A stretch of 64,000 bases of DNA from Streptomyces sp. NBC_00620 (GTDB lineage: Bacteria > Actinomycetota > Actinomycetes > Streptomycetales > Streptomycetaceae), in NCBI RefSeq assembly GCF_026341825.1, contig NZ_JAPENY010000001.1:4129700-4193699 (forward strand), given 5' to 3'. Position 1 is the first letter of the stretch. Each line of letters opens with the position of its first letter. Positions 1-8,366 of the stretch are shown in pieces. The notes under the pieces were generated by a model. It had not been told where the DNA came from, did no database searches, and was given only the letters and a program-made list of their open reading frames with translations. The position numbers and the translations under genes are program-made.

Positions 1-102
1 CGGAGCGGCGGTCAGCACCATGCCGGTCGTGGCGGCGGCCAGGGCGACGGCGGTGAGGGCCTTCTTCGGGGAAGCGATGCGACGGATGACGGAGACGGAC
101 AC
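1..102 (-). CDS. Exported protein, N-terminal part only
   Basis: The gene runs off the left edge; only the first 34 codons are visible. They read from a GTG at 102 as MSVSVIRRIASPKKALTAVA followed by an Ala/Thr-rich hydrophobic stretch, which is a typical signal peptide: a basic start, a hydrophobic core, then an Ala-rich region. The mature protein is outside the window. The opening SVIRRIASPKKAL resembles from memory the signal peptides of Streptomyces secreted lytic transglycosylases, but this cannot be tested from 34 residues. The opposing frame over the same bases is a shadow. Confidence 0.6.
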   Translation of the reverse strand, partial: MSVSVIRRIASPKKALTAVALAAATTGMVLTAAP

Positions 103-479
103 GGAGAACCTTTTTCTTCGGGGACATGGAGTCGTCGTACGCATGCCGGAGCCACGAGGTACGTGGTGGGGAATGCGTGGGCGCCGCGAACCCGGGTGGG
201 CTCGTGGCGCCTGGCGACTGCTCCAGAGAAACAGGCTCAGGGTCCGTCCGCAATGACCCCTTTTACTAGTGGTGGTCGCATGCGAGTAGAAAGTACCTTG
301 TGTGATCTGGCTCTCAAACCCCAGGTCAGAGGGGTTGCGGGCGCGTACATGTCATCAATTTCGGCTACTACCGCGCTTCGTATGTGACCAAGGTCCTGTG
401 GGACGGCTCACCCCGCGTGTGACGGACGGCGTACGCATGTGTACGGGGTGCGGCCGGGCGGTGTGACGGGCGCCGCAGA
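103..479. other. Intergenic leader of the exported-protein gene
   Basis: This 377-base gap holds the promoter and leader of the leftward gene at 1-102 and the 3' end of the ECF operon. Two arms, CCACGAG at 152-158 and CTCGTGG at 201-207, can pair across a GC-rich loop, so the leader could be structured. I looked for the conserved c-di-AMP (ydaO) riboswitch segments that precede some Streptomyces cell-wall hydrolase genes and did not find them. No coding region or clear terminator was seen. Confidence 0.4.
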
Positions 480-1307
480 TCAACTGGGTTCGAACGTGAC
501 CGGGGTCTCGAATGCGGCCCGCCGGGTGGCCCGGCGCAGCGCCTTGAGGAGGGTCGCGCCGAGCGTGAGGGTCAGCACGACGGTGACGACGGCCCGGCCC
601 AGGTCCCAGCCGAGCGAGGTGGCCAGGCAGTACGCGACGAAGCGGGCCAGGTTGGCGGGGAGGGTGCTCCCCGGGTCGAAGGCGACGTTCGAGGCCTGGG
701 CGTCCATGAAGGGCCAGCCCGCGAGGTTCATGACGGTGCCGTATGCGAAGGCCGCGAGGAACCCGTACGCGGCGAGCATGGCCAGCTCCCCGCGCCCGCG
801 CAGCCGGTCAGGGCCCGGCAGCAGCCCGGCGCCCATCGTGAACCAGCCCATGGCCAGCATCTGGAACGGCATCCAGGGCCCCACGCCACCCGTGAGCAGC
901 GCCGACGCGAACATCGTCACGGAGCCGAGCACGAACCCGAACCCCGGCCCCAGCACCCGCCCGCTCAGCACCATCAGGAAGAACATCGGCTCGATCCCGG
1001 CGGTCCCGGCCCCGATCGGCCGCAGCGCGGCGCCGGTGGCGGCCAGCACACCGAGCATCGCCACGGCCTTCGGACCGAGACCGGACTCCGAGATCGTCGC
1101 GGTGACGACCCCTACGAGGAGGACGAGGAGGCCCGCGAAGAGCCACGGCGCGTCCTGTGCGTGCGCGCTGACCTGGGAGGACGGGTCGGCGAAGAGGGGC
1201 CAGGTGAAACCGGCGAGGCCGGTGGCGCCGGCGAGGGCCAGGGCGAGGAGCGAGCGGGGGCCGAGGCGGATGGCGCGGGCCTGGCGCTGGGGTCGGCGGG
1301 TGGTCAT
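480..1307 (-). CDS. ECF transporter substrate-binding (S) component
   Basis: This is an integral membrane protein of 275 residues and the last gene of the riboswitch operon. It has about six hydrophobic segments, with the loop pattern of energy-coupling-factor S components (MFFLMVLSGRVLGPGFGF, then MASALLTGGVGPWMPFQM-like helices). S components bind the vitamin or metal and dock on the EcfT/ATPase module. The start chosen is the ATG at 1307, which overlaps the stop of the ATPase gene as ATGA; an upstream in-frame start would lie inside the ATPase gene. The riboswitch upstream suggests a cobalamin or corrinoid ligand. That is inference: the sequence does not define the ligand. Confidence 0.8.
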   Translation of the reverse strand: MTTRRPQRQARAIRLGPRSLLALALAGATGLAGFTWPLFADPSSQVSAHAQDAPWLFAGLLVLLVGVVTATISESGLGPKAVAMLGVLAATGAALRPIGAGTAGIEPMFFLMVLSGRVLGPGFGFVLGSVTMFASALLTGGVGPWMPFQMLAMGWFTMGAGLLPGPDRLRGRGELAMLAAYGFLAAFAYGTVMNLAGWPFMDAQASNVAFDPGSTLPANLARFVAYCLATSLGWDLGRAVVTVVLTLTLGATLLKALRRATRRAAFETPVTFEPS

Positions 1308-2980
1308 GAGAGCGCCTCCCTGACCTGGGCGACGGTCAGCCACGGCTGCGGGGCCAGGATCTTCGTGACCTGCGGGGCGAAGGACGGGGACGCGACGACC
1401 ACCTCGGCGGTGGGGCCGTCGGCGACGACCTCGCCGTCCGCGAGGATCACCACACGGTGGGCGAGCTCGGCGGCGAGCTCCACGTCGTGGGTGGCCAGGA
1501 TGATCGCGTGCCCCTCGGCGGCCAGCGTGCGCAGAAGAGCGACCAGGCGGGCCTTGGCCGCGTAGTCGAGGCCGCGGGTCGGCTCGTCCAGGAGCAGCAG
1601 CGGGGGGCGGGCCGTCAGCACGACGGCCAGCGCCAGCGCCAGCCGCTGGCCCTCCGACAGGTCACGCGGGTGCGTGCCGTCCCCGATACCCGGCAGCAGC
1701 TCGGACACCAGCGCCCGGCAGGTACCGGGCCCGGCGCCCGCATCGGCGTCGGCCGCCGCGCACTCGGCGGCCACCGTGTCCGCGTACAGCAGATCCCGCG
1801 GTTCCTGCGGTACGAGACCCACGCGGCGTACGAGGTCCCGCGGGGCGGCGCGATGCGGGACCGCCCCACCGACCCGCACGGATCCGCCCGCCGGCTCGAC
1901 CAGCCCGACCAGCGCACCGAGCAGCGTGGATTTCCCGGCGCCGTTCCGTCCCATCAGCGCGATGGTCTCGCCGGGGGCGGCGGTGAGATCGACGCGGCGG
2001 AGCGCCTCGATGCGGCCGCGGCGGACGGTGAGGGCTTCGACCTCGGCCGGTTGCTGGGGTACTGGGGCTTCCGAGGTGTGCTTGCGCAGGAACCGGGCAC
2101 GGCGGGGTGGCCCGGCGACGGGGGCGGGTGTGGGTGTAGATACGCGTACGGGTGGGGGAGTCGGCGTCGCGAGTCGTTCCCGTAGCGCGCCCGCCCTGCG
2201 TCGGGCGTCGCGGACCGTCAGGGGTAGGGGGGACCAGTCGGCCAGGCGGCCCAGGGCTACTACCGGTGGGTATACCGGGGAGACCGCCATCACCTCGGAC
2301 GGGGGGCCGAGGAGTGGGGCGGCGCCGGGGGAGGGGAGGAGGACGACCTGGTCGGCGTACTGGATGACGCGTTCCAAGCGGTGTTCGGCGAGGAGGACTG
2401 TGGTGCCGAGGTCGTGGACGAGGCGTTGGAGGACGGCGAGGACCTCCTCGGCGGCGGCGGGGTCGAGGGCCGACGTGGGTTCGTCGAGGACCAGGACCTT
2501 CGGGTGCGGGGTCAGTACCGAGCCGATGGCGACGCGCTGCTGCTGGCCGCCGGAGAGCGTCGCGATCGGGCGGTCGCGGAGGTCGGCGAGGCCGAGGAGG
2601 TCGAGGGTCTCCTCCACGCGGCGGCGCATCACGTCCGGCGCCAGGCCCAACGACTCCATGCCGTACGCGAGTTCGTCCTCGACCGTGTCCGTGACGAAGT
2701 GGGACAGCGGGTCCTGGCCCACCGTCCCTACGACATCGGCGAGTTCACGGGGCTTGTGCGTGCGGGTGTCCCGGCCGGCGACCGTGACCCGGCCGCGCAG
2801 AGTGCCTCCGGTGAAGTGGGGGACGAGACCGCTGACCGCGCCGAGGATCGTCGACTTGCCGACCCCCGACGGGCCGACCAGCAGCACGAGTTCACCCTCG
2901 GGGACCTCGAAGTCCACGCCCTGGACGGTGGGTTCGGCCACCCCGTCGTACGTCACGGAGACATCCTCGAAGCGGATCAT
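1304..2980 (-). CDS. Fused ECF transporter ATPase (two ABC domains)
   Basis: Energises the ECF importer; 558 residues with two complete ABC cassettes in one chain, equivalent to EcfA1 and EcfA2. The first has Walker A GPSGVGKS, signature LSGGQQQR and Walker B VLVLDEPTS. The second, from about residue 300, has Walker A GRNGAGKS, a variant signature LSEGQRLALALA and Walker B LLLLDEPTRG. The start is the ATG at 2980 (MIRFEDVSVTYDGV), overlapping the EcfT stop as ATGA; the much longer open frame upstream is only the shadow of ecfT. Coupling to both neighbours by four-base overlaps indicates one operon and near-equal synthesis of the subunits. Confidence 0.93.
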   Translation of the reverse strand: MIRFEDVSVTYDGVAEPTVQGVDFEVPEGELVLLVGPSGVGKSTILGAVSGLVPHFTGGTLRGRVTVAGRDTRTHKPRELADVVGTVGQDPLSHFVTDTVEDELAYGMESLGLAPDVMRRRVEETLDLLGLADLRDRPIATLSGGQQQRVAIGSVLTPHPKVLVLDEPTSALDPAAAEEVLAVLQRLVHDLGTTVLLAEHRLERVIQYADQVVLLPSPGAAPLLGPPSEVMAVSPVYPPVVALGRLADWSPLPLTVRDARRRAGALRERLATPTPPPVRVSTPTPAPVAGPPRRARFLRKHTSEAPVPQQPAEVEALTVRRGRIEALRRVDLTAAPGETIALMGRNGAGKSTLLGALVGLVEPAGGSVRVGGAVPHRAAPRDLVRRVGLVPQEPRDLLYADTVAAECAAADADAGAGPGTCRALVSELLPGIGDGTHPRDLSEGQRLALALAVVLTARPPLLLLDEPTRGLDYAAKARLVALLRTLAAEGHAIILATHDVELAAELAHRVVILADGEVVADGPTAEVVVASPSFAPQVTKILAPQPWLTVAQVREALS

Positions 2981-4263
2981 GAGGGTTGCTTCCTGGGAGT
3001 CGGAGTCGGAGTCGGAGTGGGAGTTCGGGCGGGAGCCGGGGTGACGAAGGCGGGCAGCAGGCCGAGCAGGATCGCCGCCGCCGGCCGGAGCGGGAGGGTG
3101 GGGGCCACCAGGGGTACGACGCCCGGGCGCAGCGCCGACGGGTCGTACGAGGCGGACACGATCAGCAGCGCGGCGACGGCGACCCCCGAACCCGCGACCA
3201 GCCAGGCCCGTACGCCCCAAGCGTCCGGCCGGTACCGCGTCCGCACCGAACGACGGCCGCCCAGCCACAGGCCTCCGAGCGCCGCGGCCAGCCCGGCGAG
3301 CAGCACGGGCAGGCCGTACGTCCCGCCTTCGGCGGTCAGCAGTCCGTACGTTCCCGCGCAGACGCCGAGCAGGCCGCCCAGCGTCAGGGCGGCCGTGGTG
3401 CGGCGGACGGCGGGCGGTACCTCGGCCGTCCTGCCGTACCCGCGCGCGTCCATCGCCGCCGCCAGCGCGACCGAGCGTTCCAACGCGCCCTCCAGGACCG
3501 GGAGTCCGACGTGCAGCAGGCCCCGCAGGCCCCGGTCGGCGCGGCCCCGCAGACGGCGGGCGGCGCGCAGCCGTTGGGCGTCCGCGATCAGGTTCGGCGC
3601 GAAGGTCAGCGCGACGACTACGGCTACGCCCGCCTCGTACAGCGCGCCCGGCAGCGACTTCAGCAGCCGCGCCGGGTTGGCGAGGGCGTTCGCCGCGCCT
3701 ACGCAGATGAGGAGCGTGGCCAGTTTCAGGCCGTCGTACAGGGCGAAGACCAGGCCTTCCGCGGTGACCCGGCCGCCGATCCGGATGCCTTGGGCCCAGT
3801 GGGGGAGGGGGACTTCGGGGAGGGTGACGATGACGTGCGTGCCGGGGATGGGGGAGCCGAGGACTATGGCGAAGGCGAGGCGGATGCCGAGGACGGCTAT
3901 GCCGAGCTTGACGAAGGCGCCGTAGGAGCGGGCCCAGGGGGCCTCGCTCCTGCGTGCCGCCACTACGTATCCGGCTACGCCGATGAGGAGGGTGAGGAGG
4001 AGGGGGTTCGTGGTGCGGGTGGCGGCTGTTCCGAGCCCTAGTGCCCAGATCCACCAGGCGCCGGGGTGGACGGCGTTGGTGCGGGTCGCCTTCGGCGTGA
4101 GGTCACGGCGGTGCCGTGAGCCTTGGCTTTGGATGGCACCCGGCGCTGGTGGCTGTGCCCACCCGTCCCGCCCTGCGGGACGATTGCCCACAGCGGTAGC
4201 AGCAGACGTGCTCCCCCGCCAGGCGAGCCGTTTGCCGGTGTTTTCGTCCTTGCCCGTTGTCAT
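2977..4263 (-). CDS. ECF transporter T component (CbiQ/EcfT-like)
   Basis: Membrane coupling subunit that links the S component to the ATPases; 428 residues. After a hydrophilic N-terminus of about 65 residues come several membrane helices. The cytoplasmic loop then carries AMDARGYGR, the Ala-Arg-Gly coupling motif typical of CbiQ/EcfT that contacts the ATPases. The C-terminal end is a Thr-Pro repeat (TPTPTPTP). It begins seven bases after the SCO2322-like gene and overlaps the ATPase gene by four bases. The long hydrophilic N-terminus is unusual and the true start may lie further inside, although no better start was seen. Confidence 0.88.
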   Translation of the reverse strand: MTTGKDENTGKRLAWRGSTSAATAVGNRPAGRDGWAQPPAPGAIQSQGSRHRRDLTPKATRTNAVHPGAWWIWALGLGTAATRTTNPLLLTLLIGVAGYVVAARRSEAPWARSYGAFVKLGIAVLGIRLAFAIVLGSPIPGTHVIVTLPEVPLPHWAQGIRIGGRVTAEGLVFALYDGLKLATLLICVGAANALANPARLLKSLPGALYEAGVAVVVALTFAPNLIADAQRLRAARRLRGRADRGLRGLLHVGLPVLEGALERSVALAAAMDARGYGRTAEVPPAVRRTTAALTLGGLLGVCAGTYGLLTAEGGTYGLPVLLAGLAAALGGLWLGGRRSVRTRYRPDAWGVRAWLVAGSGVAVAALLIVSASYDPSALRPGVVPLVAPTLPLRPAAAILLGLLPAFVTPAPARTPTPTPTPTPRKQPS

Positions 4264-4270
4264 CGTCGGC

Positions 4271-4894
4271 TCAGTTTCGCCGGCGTCGGGACTGCCAGAT
4301 TGCTGCTCCGCCCAGTGCTGCGACGGCTGCTGCTCCGGCCAGGAGGCCGAGTGACGGGCCGCCCTGGTCGGTCGGTTTGGGCTTGGCGGTGGTGGAGATC
4401 TGGTCGGCGCAGCCCGTTGACGGGTAGCCCGCGATGGCGCACAGGAGGGCGTTGGTGTCGTAGCGGAGGGGTCTCGCGACGGCGGCCAGGGCTTCGGCGG
4501 AGGTGGCGTCGGAGGGGACGCGGGCGCAGGCCGTACGCGGGGACGGTGGGGTCTCGCCGGACGGCGCGTCCGTGGGCGTACCGAAGTCGATGACGAGGGC
4601 CACGCGCTTCTTGCCCTGCTGGGCGGGCGACTTGGCGCAGATGGAGGCGAAGTCCGTGTCGCCGCGGGGCTTCGACGCCTGTTGCGAGTCCTCGCTCACC
4701 GCGAAGCGGAAACCCTGGACGTCGCCGTCGGACGGCCGCGCGGTCGACGGCCCCTGCGTCGCGTACGTCCACCGGCCGCCGGTGAGGTCCCAGAAGGACC
4801 AGTAGCGGTAGCCGACGGCCTGGGCCTGCCCCGCCGTCCCGAGCAGGAGGAGGAGAACGGCGAGGACCAGGGCAGTCGTACCGCGTCGGCTCAC
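4271..4894 (-). CDS. SCO2322-like exported, membrane-anchored protein
   Basis: This 207-residue protein has a signal peptide (hydrophobic ALVLAVLLLLLGTAGQAQA), an extracytoplasmic domain beginning VGYRYWSFWDLTGGRW, and a C-terminal transmembrane helix followed by RRRRN, so it should face outward while anchored. It matches the uncharacterised Streptomyces family I know as SCO2322. The start chosen is the GTG at 4894, overlapping the toroid gene stop as GTGA. Its place between the toroid gene and ecfT suggests it helps capture or hand over the transported ligand. Its biochemical role is unknown. Confidence 0.8.
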   Translation of the reverse strand: MSRRGTTALVLAVLLLLLGTAGQAQAVGYRYWSFWDLTGGRWTYATQGPSTARPSDGDVQGFRFAVSEDSQQASKPRGDTDFASICAKSPAQQGKKRVALVIDFGTPTDAPSGETPPSPRTACARVPSDATSAEALAAVARPLRYDTNALLCAIAGYPSTGCADQISTTAKPKPTDQGGPSLGLLAGAAAVAALGGAAIWQSRRRRN

Positions 4895-6210
4895 AGCTGC
4901 TGCCTCTTGTTGCGGCCGCTGATCAGGAAGCCGACGCCGATACCGGCGACGAGACCGACGCCGACGATCCACCAGACGCCGAGCCCGTCGCTGTCGCTCT
5001 CCTCGTCGGCGCTGGGGGCGGTCGACTCCTCGGTCGATTCGGCGGCCGTCTGCGGCGCGGGACCCGTAGCGCCCAGCTGCTCGACGAGGTCCCGGCCGCC
5101 GAAGTCACGCGGATCGAAGCCGCTCGCCTGCGCGGCGAGGATCAGCTGCGCGTACGCGGCCGGTCCGCTCTGCGCGGCCCACTGCGCGGAGTTGCTCTCC
5201 AGCCAGCGCACCGAGTCGGCCGCCTTGTCGCCGTGACCGGCGGTGGTGAGCGCCACGACCGCGTCCGCGGTGTTGCCGAAGTCGGGCTGGTCCTCGGAGC
5301 CGGCCAGCGCCGACGTGAGGTACTTGTCCTTGGCGAGGGCCCCGACGAGGTACGCGGCGCCGTTCTGTGCGGCCTGCTCGGGGTCGACGCCGGCGGTGGT
5401 CTTGCACGAGGCGCCGTCGCCGGCCGGCTTCACGGCTTCGCCGGCGAAGCCCTTGCCGAGCGAGCCGGTCACGGCCGCCGCGGTCGCGTCGGCGTTCGCC
5501 GCGAGCTTCCCCTTCTTGTCCGGCTGGTAGGCGAACGCGCCGCCGCCGTCCGCGTCGCAGGGAATCGACAGCTCCGCCAGGGCGTCGTACGGAGACTCGC
5601 GACCCTTCGAGGTCACGTCCAAGGGCTTCTCGCCCGTCGCGGCCAGCGCCCCGATCACCACGGACGTGGAGTTCGCGTCGCTCGCCCCGCCCGCGACGTA
5701 TCCCCACCCGCCGTCCGTGTTCTGCACGGACTTCAGCCAGGCGACGGCCTTGCCCGTCTCGGAGTCGTGCCCGCCGAGGGCGGCGAGGGCCTGAACGGCG
5801 GCCGCCGTGTTGTTGGTGTCGACCATCGTCTTGGCGTCGCACTTGGCGGTGGCGTCGGCGCGGTACGGAGCGAACCCTCCGTCCGCGCACTGCTGCCCGG
5901 TCAGCCAGTCGACGGCCTTGGCCGCGGGCTTCACCCCCACGGTGTGCTGGGCGAGCAGCGCCAGCGACTGGCGCCAGACGCCGTCGTAGGTGGGGTCGGT
6001 GGAGCCGTACAGACCGGACGGGAAGGCCTGGGAGGGGGAGGCGGAAGGGGACGCGTCGTCGGCCAGGGCGGCCGGCGCGACGGCCGTACCGATCACGGCG
6101 GTGGCGGCCGATACCGCGGCCACCATCGCGGCACGTACCGCGACGTGTGCCCTGCCGTGTGCCGTGGCGTGTACCGCGGCCTGTACCGCGGCGCTGCGGC
6201 GAACAAACAT
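4891..6210 (-). CDS. Exported alpha/alpha-toroid (prenyltransferase/cyclase fold) protein
   Basis: First gene of the riboswitch operon; 439 residues. A long signal peptide (to about APAALADD) precedes repeated helical units of the terpenoid-cyclase/prenyltransferase toroid, including QQCADGGFAPY and QNTDGGWGY. An acidic Ser/Glu linker, a C-terminal transmembrane helix (WWIVGVGLVAGIGVGFLIS) and a basic tail follow. The start is the ATG at 6210, behind an AGGGGAGAG ribosome site. Eukaryotic B12 carriers (intrinsic factor, transcobalamin) use the same fold. With a cobalamin riboswitch upstream and ECF genes downstream, I infer a surface corrinoid receptor. No terpene-cyclase catalytic DxDD motif was seen. 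Confidence 0.82.
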   Translation of the reverse strand: MFVRRSAAVQAAVHATAHGRAHVAVRAAMVAAVSAATAVIGTAVAPAALADDASPSASPSQAFPSGLYGSTDPTYDGVWRQSLALLAQHTVGVKPAAKAVDWLTGQQCADGGFAPYRADATAKCDAKTMVDTNNTAAAVQALAALGGHDSETGKAVAWLKSVQNTDGGWGYVAGGASDANSTSVVIGALAATGEKPLDVTSKGRESPYDALAELSIPCDADGGGAFAYQPDKKGKLAANADATAAAVTGSLGKGFAGEAVKPAGDGASCKTTAGVDPEQAAQNGAAYLVGALAKDKYLTSALAGSEDQPDFGNTADAVVALTTAGHGDKAADSVRWLESNSAQWAAQSGPAAYAQLILAAQASGFDPRDFGGRDLVEQLGATGPAPQTAAESTEESTAPSADEESDSDGLGVWWIVGVGLVAGIGVGFLISGRNKRQQL

Positions 6211-6342
6211 GACTCTCCCCTGTGGGGGATCCGGGCAGCACCGGGCACGCTGGAGTATCCGGGCGGCTCCGGCCCCGTATGCCTCGACGGTGCCTGCCAC
6301 CGGCGGACTGCCGATGGCGCGAGCCGGTCACGTCCCGGACGT

Positions 6343-6455
6343 GGCGATCCGGCTCACCACCTGTCCAAGCCGTTCAGGCTGCTCAAGTGGCTCACGGTTG
6401 CGGGTCAGCGCCGGATTTGCACCGGCTTCCCCCCGTACGGGTGTGATGACGACGC
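6343..6455 (-). promoter_or_regulatory. Cobalamin riboswitch
   Basis: On the minus strand the leader contains the characteristic core GCCGGTGCAAATCCGGC, then GCTGACCCGCAACCGTGAGCC (6389-6426), preceded by GGGGGGAAG. It is followed by a B12-box-like GAGCCGGATCGCC at 6343-6355. These are the conserved elements of the adenosylcobalamin riboswitch. It lies about 130 bases before the toroid gene and should repress the whole ECF operon when cobalamin is abundant. The outer stem boundaries are approximate. Confidence 0.92.
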
Positions 6456-6521
6456 GTTCACTCTACCGGCCCATGGGAGAGCCGCTGAGGGCCGCCTGTG
6501 AGCCCCGGGTAGGTTCGGGCC

Positions 6522-7205
6522 ATGAGGACGACGGGGAGACTGCTCGGCTCGGGGCGTACGGCGGACGTCTACGAGATAGACGCCGCGTGGGTGCTGCGGC
6601 GGGACCGCGAGGGGTGGGGCGACGCCACCGCCGAGGCCGCGGTGATGGAACACGTACGAGGTCACGGTTTTCCGGTGCCGGGTGTGCGGCTTGCGACCCG
6701 TACCGACCTGGTGATGGAGCGGCTGTCCGGGCCGACCATGCTGGAGGCGTTCGGAGTGGGGCTGCTCGGCCCCCGGGAAGCCGGCGTCATCCTCGCCGGG
6801 CTGCTGCGCGCGCTGCACGCCGTGCCCGCCCGGCTCTCCGCCGACCCCGCCGTGCGCGTCCTGCACCTGGACCTTCACCCCGACAACGTGATGCTCACCC
6901 CCGAGGGCCCGAAGGTCATCGACTGGGCCAACACCGAGGAGGGCCCGCCCGGACTCGACTGGGGCATGTCCGCCGTGATCCTCGCCCAGGTCGCCGTCGG
7001 CGGCGAACTCCACGCGGAGGTGGCTCGTGATGCGCTGGCCGCGATGCTCGGGGACGGCACACCCGGCGTGACCGACGCCGGCCTCGCGGAGGCGAGGCGG
7101 CGACGGGCGGCCAATCCGACGATGAGCGAGGCGGAGGTCCAAGTCCTGGGGGATGCCGAGGAGTTGATCCGCGGGCTGCTGCCGCCCCAGGTGCTCAGGC
7201 CTTGA
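6522..7205 (+). CDS. Aminoglycoside phosphotransferase (APH)-family protein
   Basis: Small-molecule kinase-like protein of 227 residues. It has a short Gly-rich N-terminal strand (LLGSGRTADVYEI), a catalytic loop HLDLHPDNVML, and the metal-binding VIDWANTEEGPPGLDWG, as in the APH/choline-kinase fold. It is divergent from the riboswitch operon. The substrate is unknown; the many Streptomyces homologues of this short type are not generally proven resistance enzymes, and resistance should not be assumed. The start ATG at 6522 follows a weak ribosome site. Confidence 0.8.
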   Translation: MRTTGRLLGSGRTADVYEIDAAWVLRRDREGWGDATAEAAVMEHVRGHGFPVPGVRLATRTDLVMERLSGPTMLEAFGVGLLGPREAGVILAGLLRALHAVPARLSADPAVRVLHLDLHPDNVMLTPEGPKVIDWANTEEGPPGLDWGMSAVILAQVAVGGELHAEVARDALAAMLGDGTPGVTDAGLAEARRRRAANPTMSEAEVQVLGDAEELIRGLLPPQVLRP

Positions 7206-7280
7206 ACCGGTTCTTGAAGCGGCCCTTGGATCAGTCCTTGAACCGGCCCCTGAACCGGCCCATGAATCAGTCCTTGAAGT
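7201..7280. repeat. Short imperfect repeats at a convergent gene junction
   Basis: The junction between the APH gene and the SDR gene is built from related units such as CTTGAACCGGTT, CTTGAAGCGGCC, CTTGAACCGGCC and CTGAACCGGCC, with two copies of ATCAGTCCTTGAA. It overlaps the last codons of both genes. It looks like local slippage duplication; no function is visible. Confidence 0.6.
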
Positions 7281-8154
7281 AGTGGGCTTCCTCAAGGTCC
7301 GCGATGAGCCCGGGCTGTACGGGCTGCCATCCCAGCTGCTTTCGCGTCAGGGCGCTCGACGCGGGGACATCCAGCGCCAGGATGGCTCCGAGCCAGCCGA
7401 AGTGGTCCGCCGTCTCCTCGCGGGAAACGGCGGTCACCGGCAGTTTCAGCTGCTGCCCGACGACGTCGGCGATGTCGCGGACCGGTATCCCTTCCTCGCC
7501 GACCCCGTGCAGTCGTGTGCCCGCCGGCGCCGCTTCCAGAGCCAGCCGGAACAGGTGCGCGGCGTCGAGCCGGTGCACGGCGGGCCAGCGGTTGGAACCG
7601 TCGCCCGGGTAGGCCGAAACACCCTTGGTCCGGGCGATGTCGATGATCATCGGGATGAAACCGTGATCACCTTCGCCGTGCACCGTCGGCGGGAGCCGCA
7701 CCGCCGAGACGCGCACACCGCGCTCGGCGAACGGCAGCGCCGTCTGCTCCGAGACCCGGGGCACCACGGTCGCCTCGGGCACACCGTCCTCCTCCGTCAC
7801 GAGACGGCCGGGTGCGAACGCGGTCCCGGAGGCGACGACGAAGGGCCGGCCTGTTCCAGTGAGCGCCTCGCCGAGCGTCTCGATGGCACGCTGATCCGTC
7901 CGGGCGGCGTTCGCGAAGTCGGTGAAGTCGTGGACGAACGCGGTGTGGATCACCCCGTCCGCCGCCACCGCTCCGGCGCGCAGGCTGTCGAGGTCGTCCA
8001 GAGCGCCGCGGTGCACCTCGGCCCCCGCGGCGGTCAGTGACGCGGCGGACTTGTCCGAGCGGGCGAGGCCGAGTACCTGATGCCCGGCGTCGATGAGCTC
8101 GCGGACGACGGCGCTACCGATGAATCCGGTCGCGCCGGTGACGAACACGCGCAT
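7267..8154 (-). CDS. Extended SDR family NAD(P)-dependent oxidoreductase
   Basis: This 295-residue cytoplasmic protein begins MRVFVTGATGFIGSAVV, the TGxxGxxG nucleotide-binding motif of extended SDRs and epimerase-like proteins. A downstream VHRLDAAHLFRLAL stretch is typical of the NAD-epimerase/dehydratase-like group. The usual YxxxK is not obvious, so the activity may be reductase-like or non-catalytic. The start is the ATG at 8154. It is divergent from a LysR regulator at 8367, a usual arrangement for a regulator and its target. The substrate is unknown. Confidence 0.85.
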   Translation of the reverse strand: MRVFVTGATGFIGSAVVRELIDAGHQVLGLARSDKSAASLTAAGAEVHRGALDDLDSLRAGAVAADGVIHTAFVHDFTDFANAARTDQRAIETLGEALTGTGRPFVVASGTAFAPGRLVTEEDGVPEATVVPRVSEQTALPFAERGVRVSAVRLPPTVHGEGDHGFIPMIIDIARTKGVSAYPGDGSNRWPAVHRLDAAHLFRLALEAAPAGTRLHGVGEEGIPVRDIADVVGQQLKLPVTAVSREETADHFGWLGAILALDVPASSALTRKQLGWQPVQPGLIADLEEAHYFKD

Positions 8155-8179
8155 GGTGCGCTCCTTACGGCATGCCACT

Positions 8180-8232
8180 TATGGCTTGCGAGTCATGGCT
8201 TGCGGCTTGCGGGTTATGGCTTGCGGGTTATG
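8180..8232. repeat. Tandem repeat in the SDR/LysR divergent promoter
   Basis: Three to four copies of an ATGGCTTGCGGGTT-like unit (variants ATGGCTTGCGAGTC, GCTTGCGGGTT) lie in tandem between the divergent SDR and LysR genes. Direct repeats here could bind a regulator, but the exact tandem form also fits replication slippage. Confidence 0.6.
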
Positions 8233-8366
8233 TCCAGGACTCTGCGCGTGCCGAGGGTTCCGCGTCCAAGGCCTGTTCCGTATGAGGCGATACGAACCAG
8301 GCATCACCCCAGTTCAGAGCGCATGCATGGGTCTGACCGGTGAACGGAGGCGGATACTATCCGGGT

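Noticed and set aside
103..300. c-di-AMP (ydaO) riboswitch before the exported-protein gene
   Set aside because: Expected from the gene type, but the conserved segments (GGTGAATC-like and the closing CCGTCAGCTAAC-like part) were not found on the minus strand. Only a simple inverted repeat is present.
2381..3925. Long plus-strand open frame over the ATPase and EcfT genes
   Set aside because: It mirrors the two real minus-strand genes and has no family motif; high GC keeps such antisense frames open.
1304..4054. Single 916-residue protein containing the ATPase
   Set aside because: The part before MIRFEDVS is EcfT read in another frame; the ATG at 2980 with an ATGA overlap is the natural start.
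6522..7205. Aminoglycoside resistance gene
   Set aside because: The kinase fold is visible, but the sequence is short and generic; no evidence of an antibiotic substrate.
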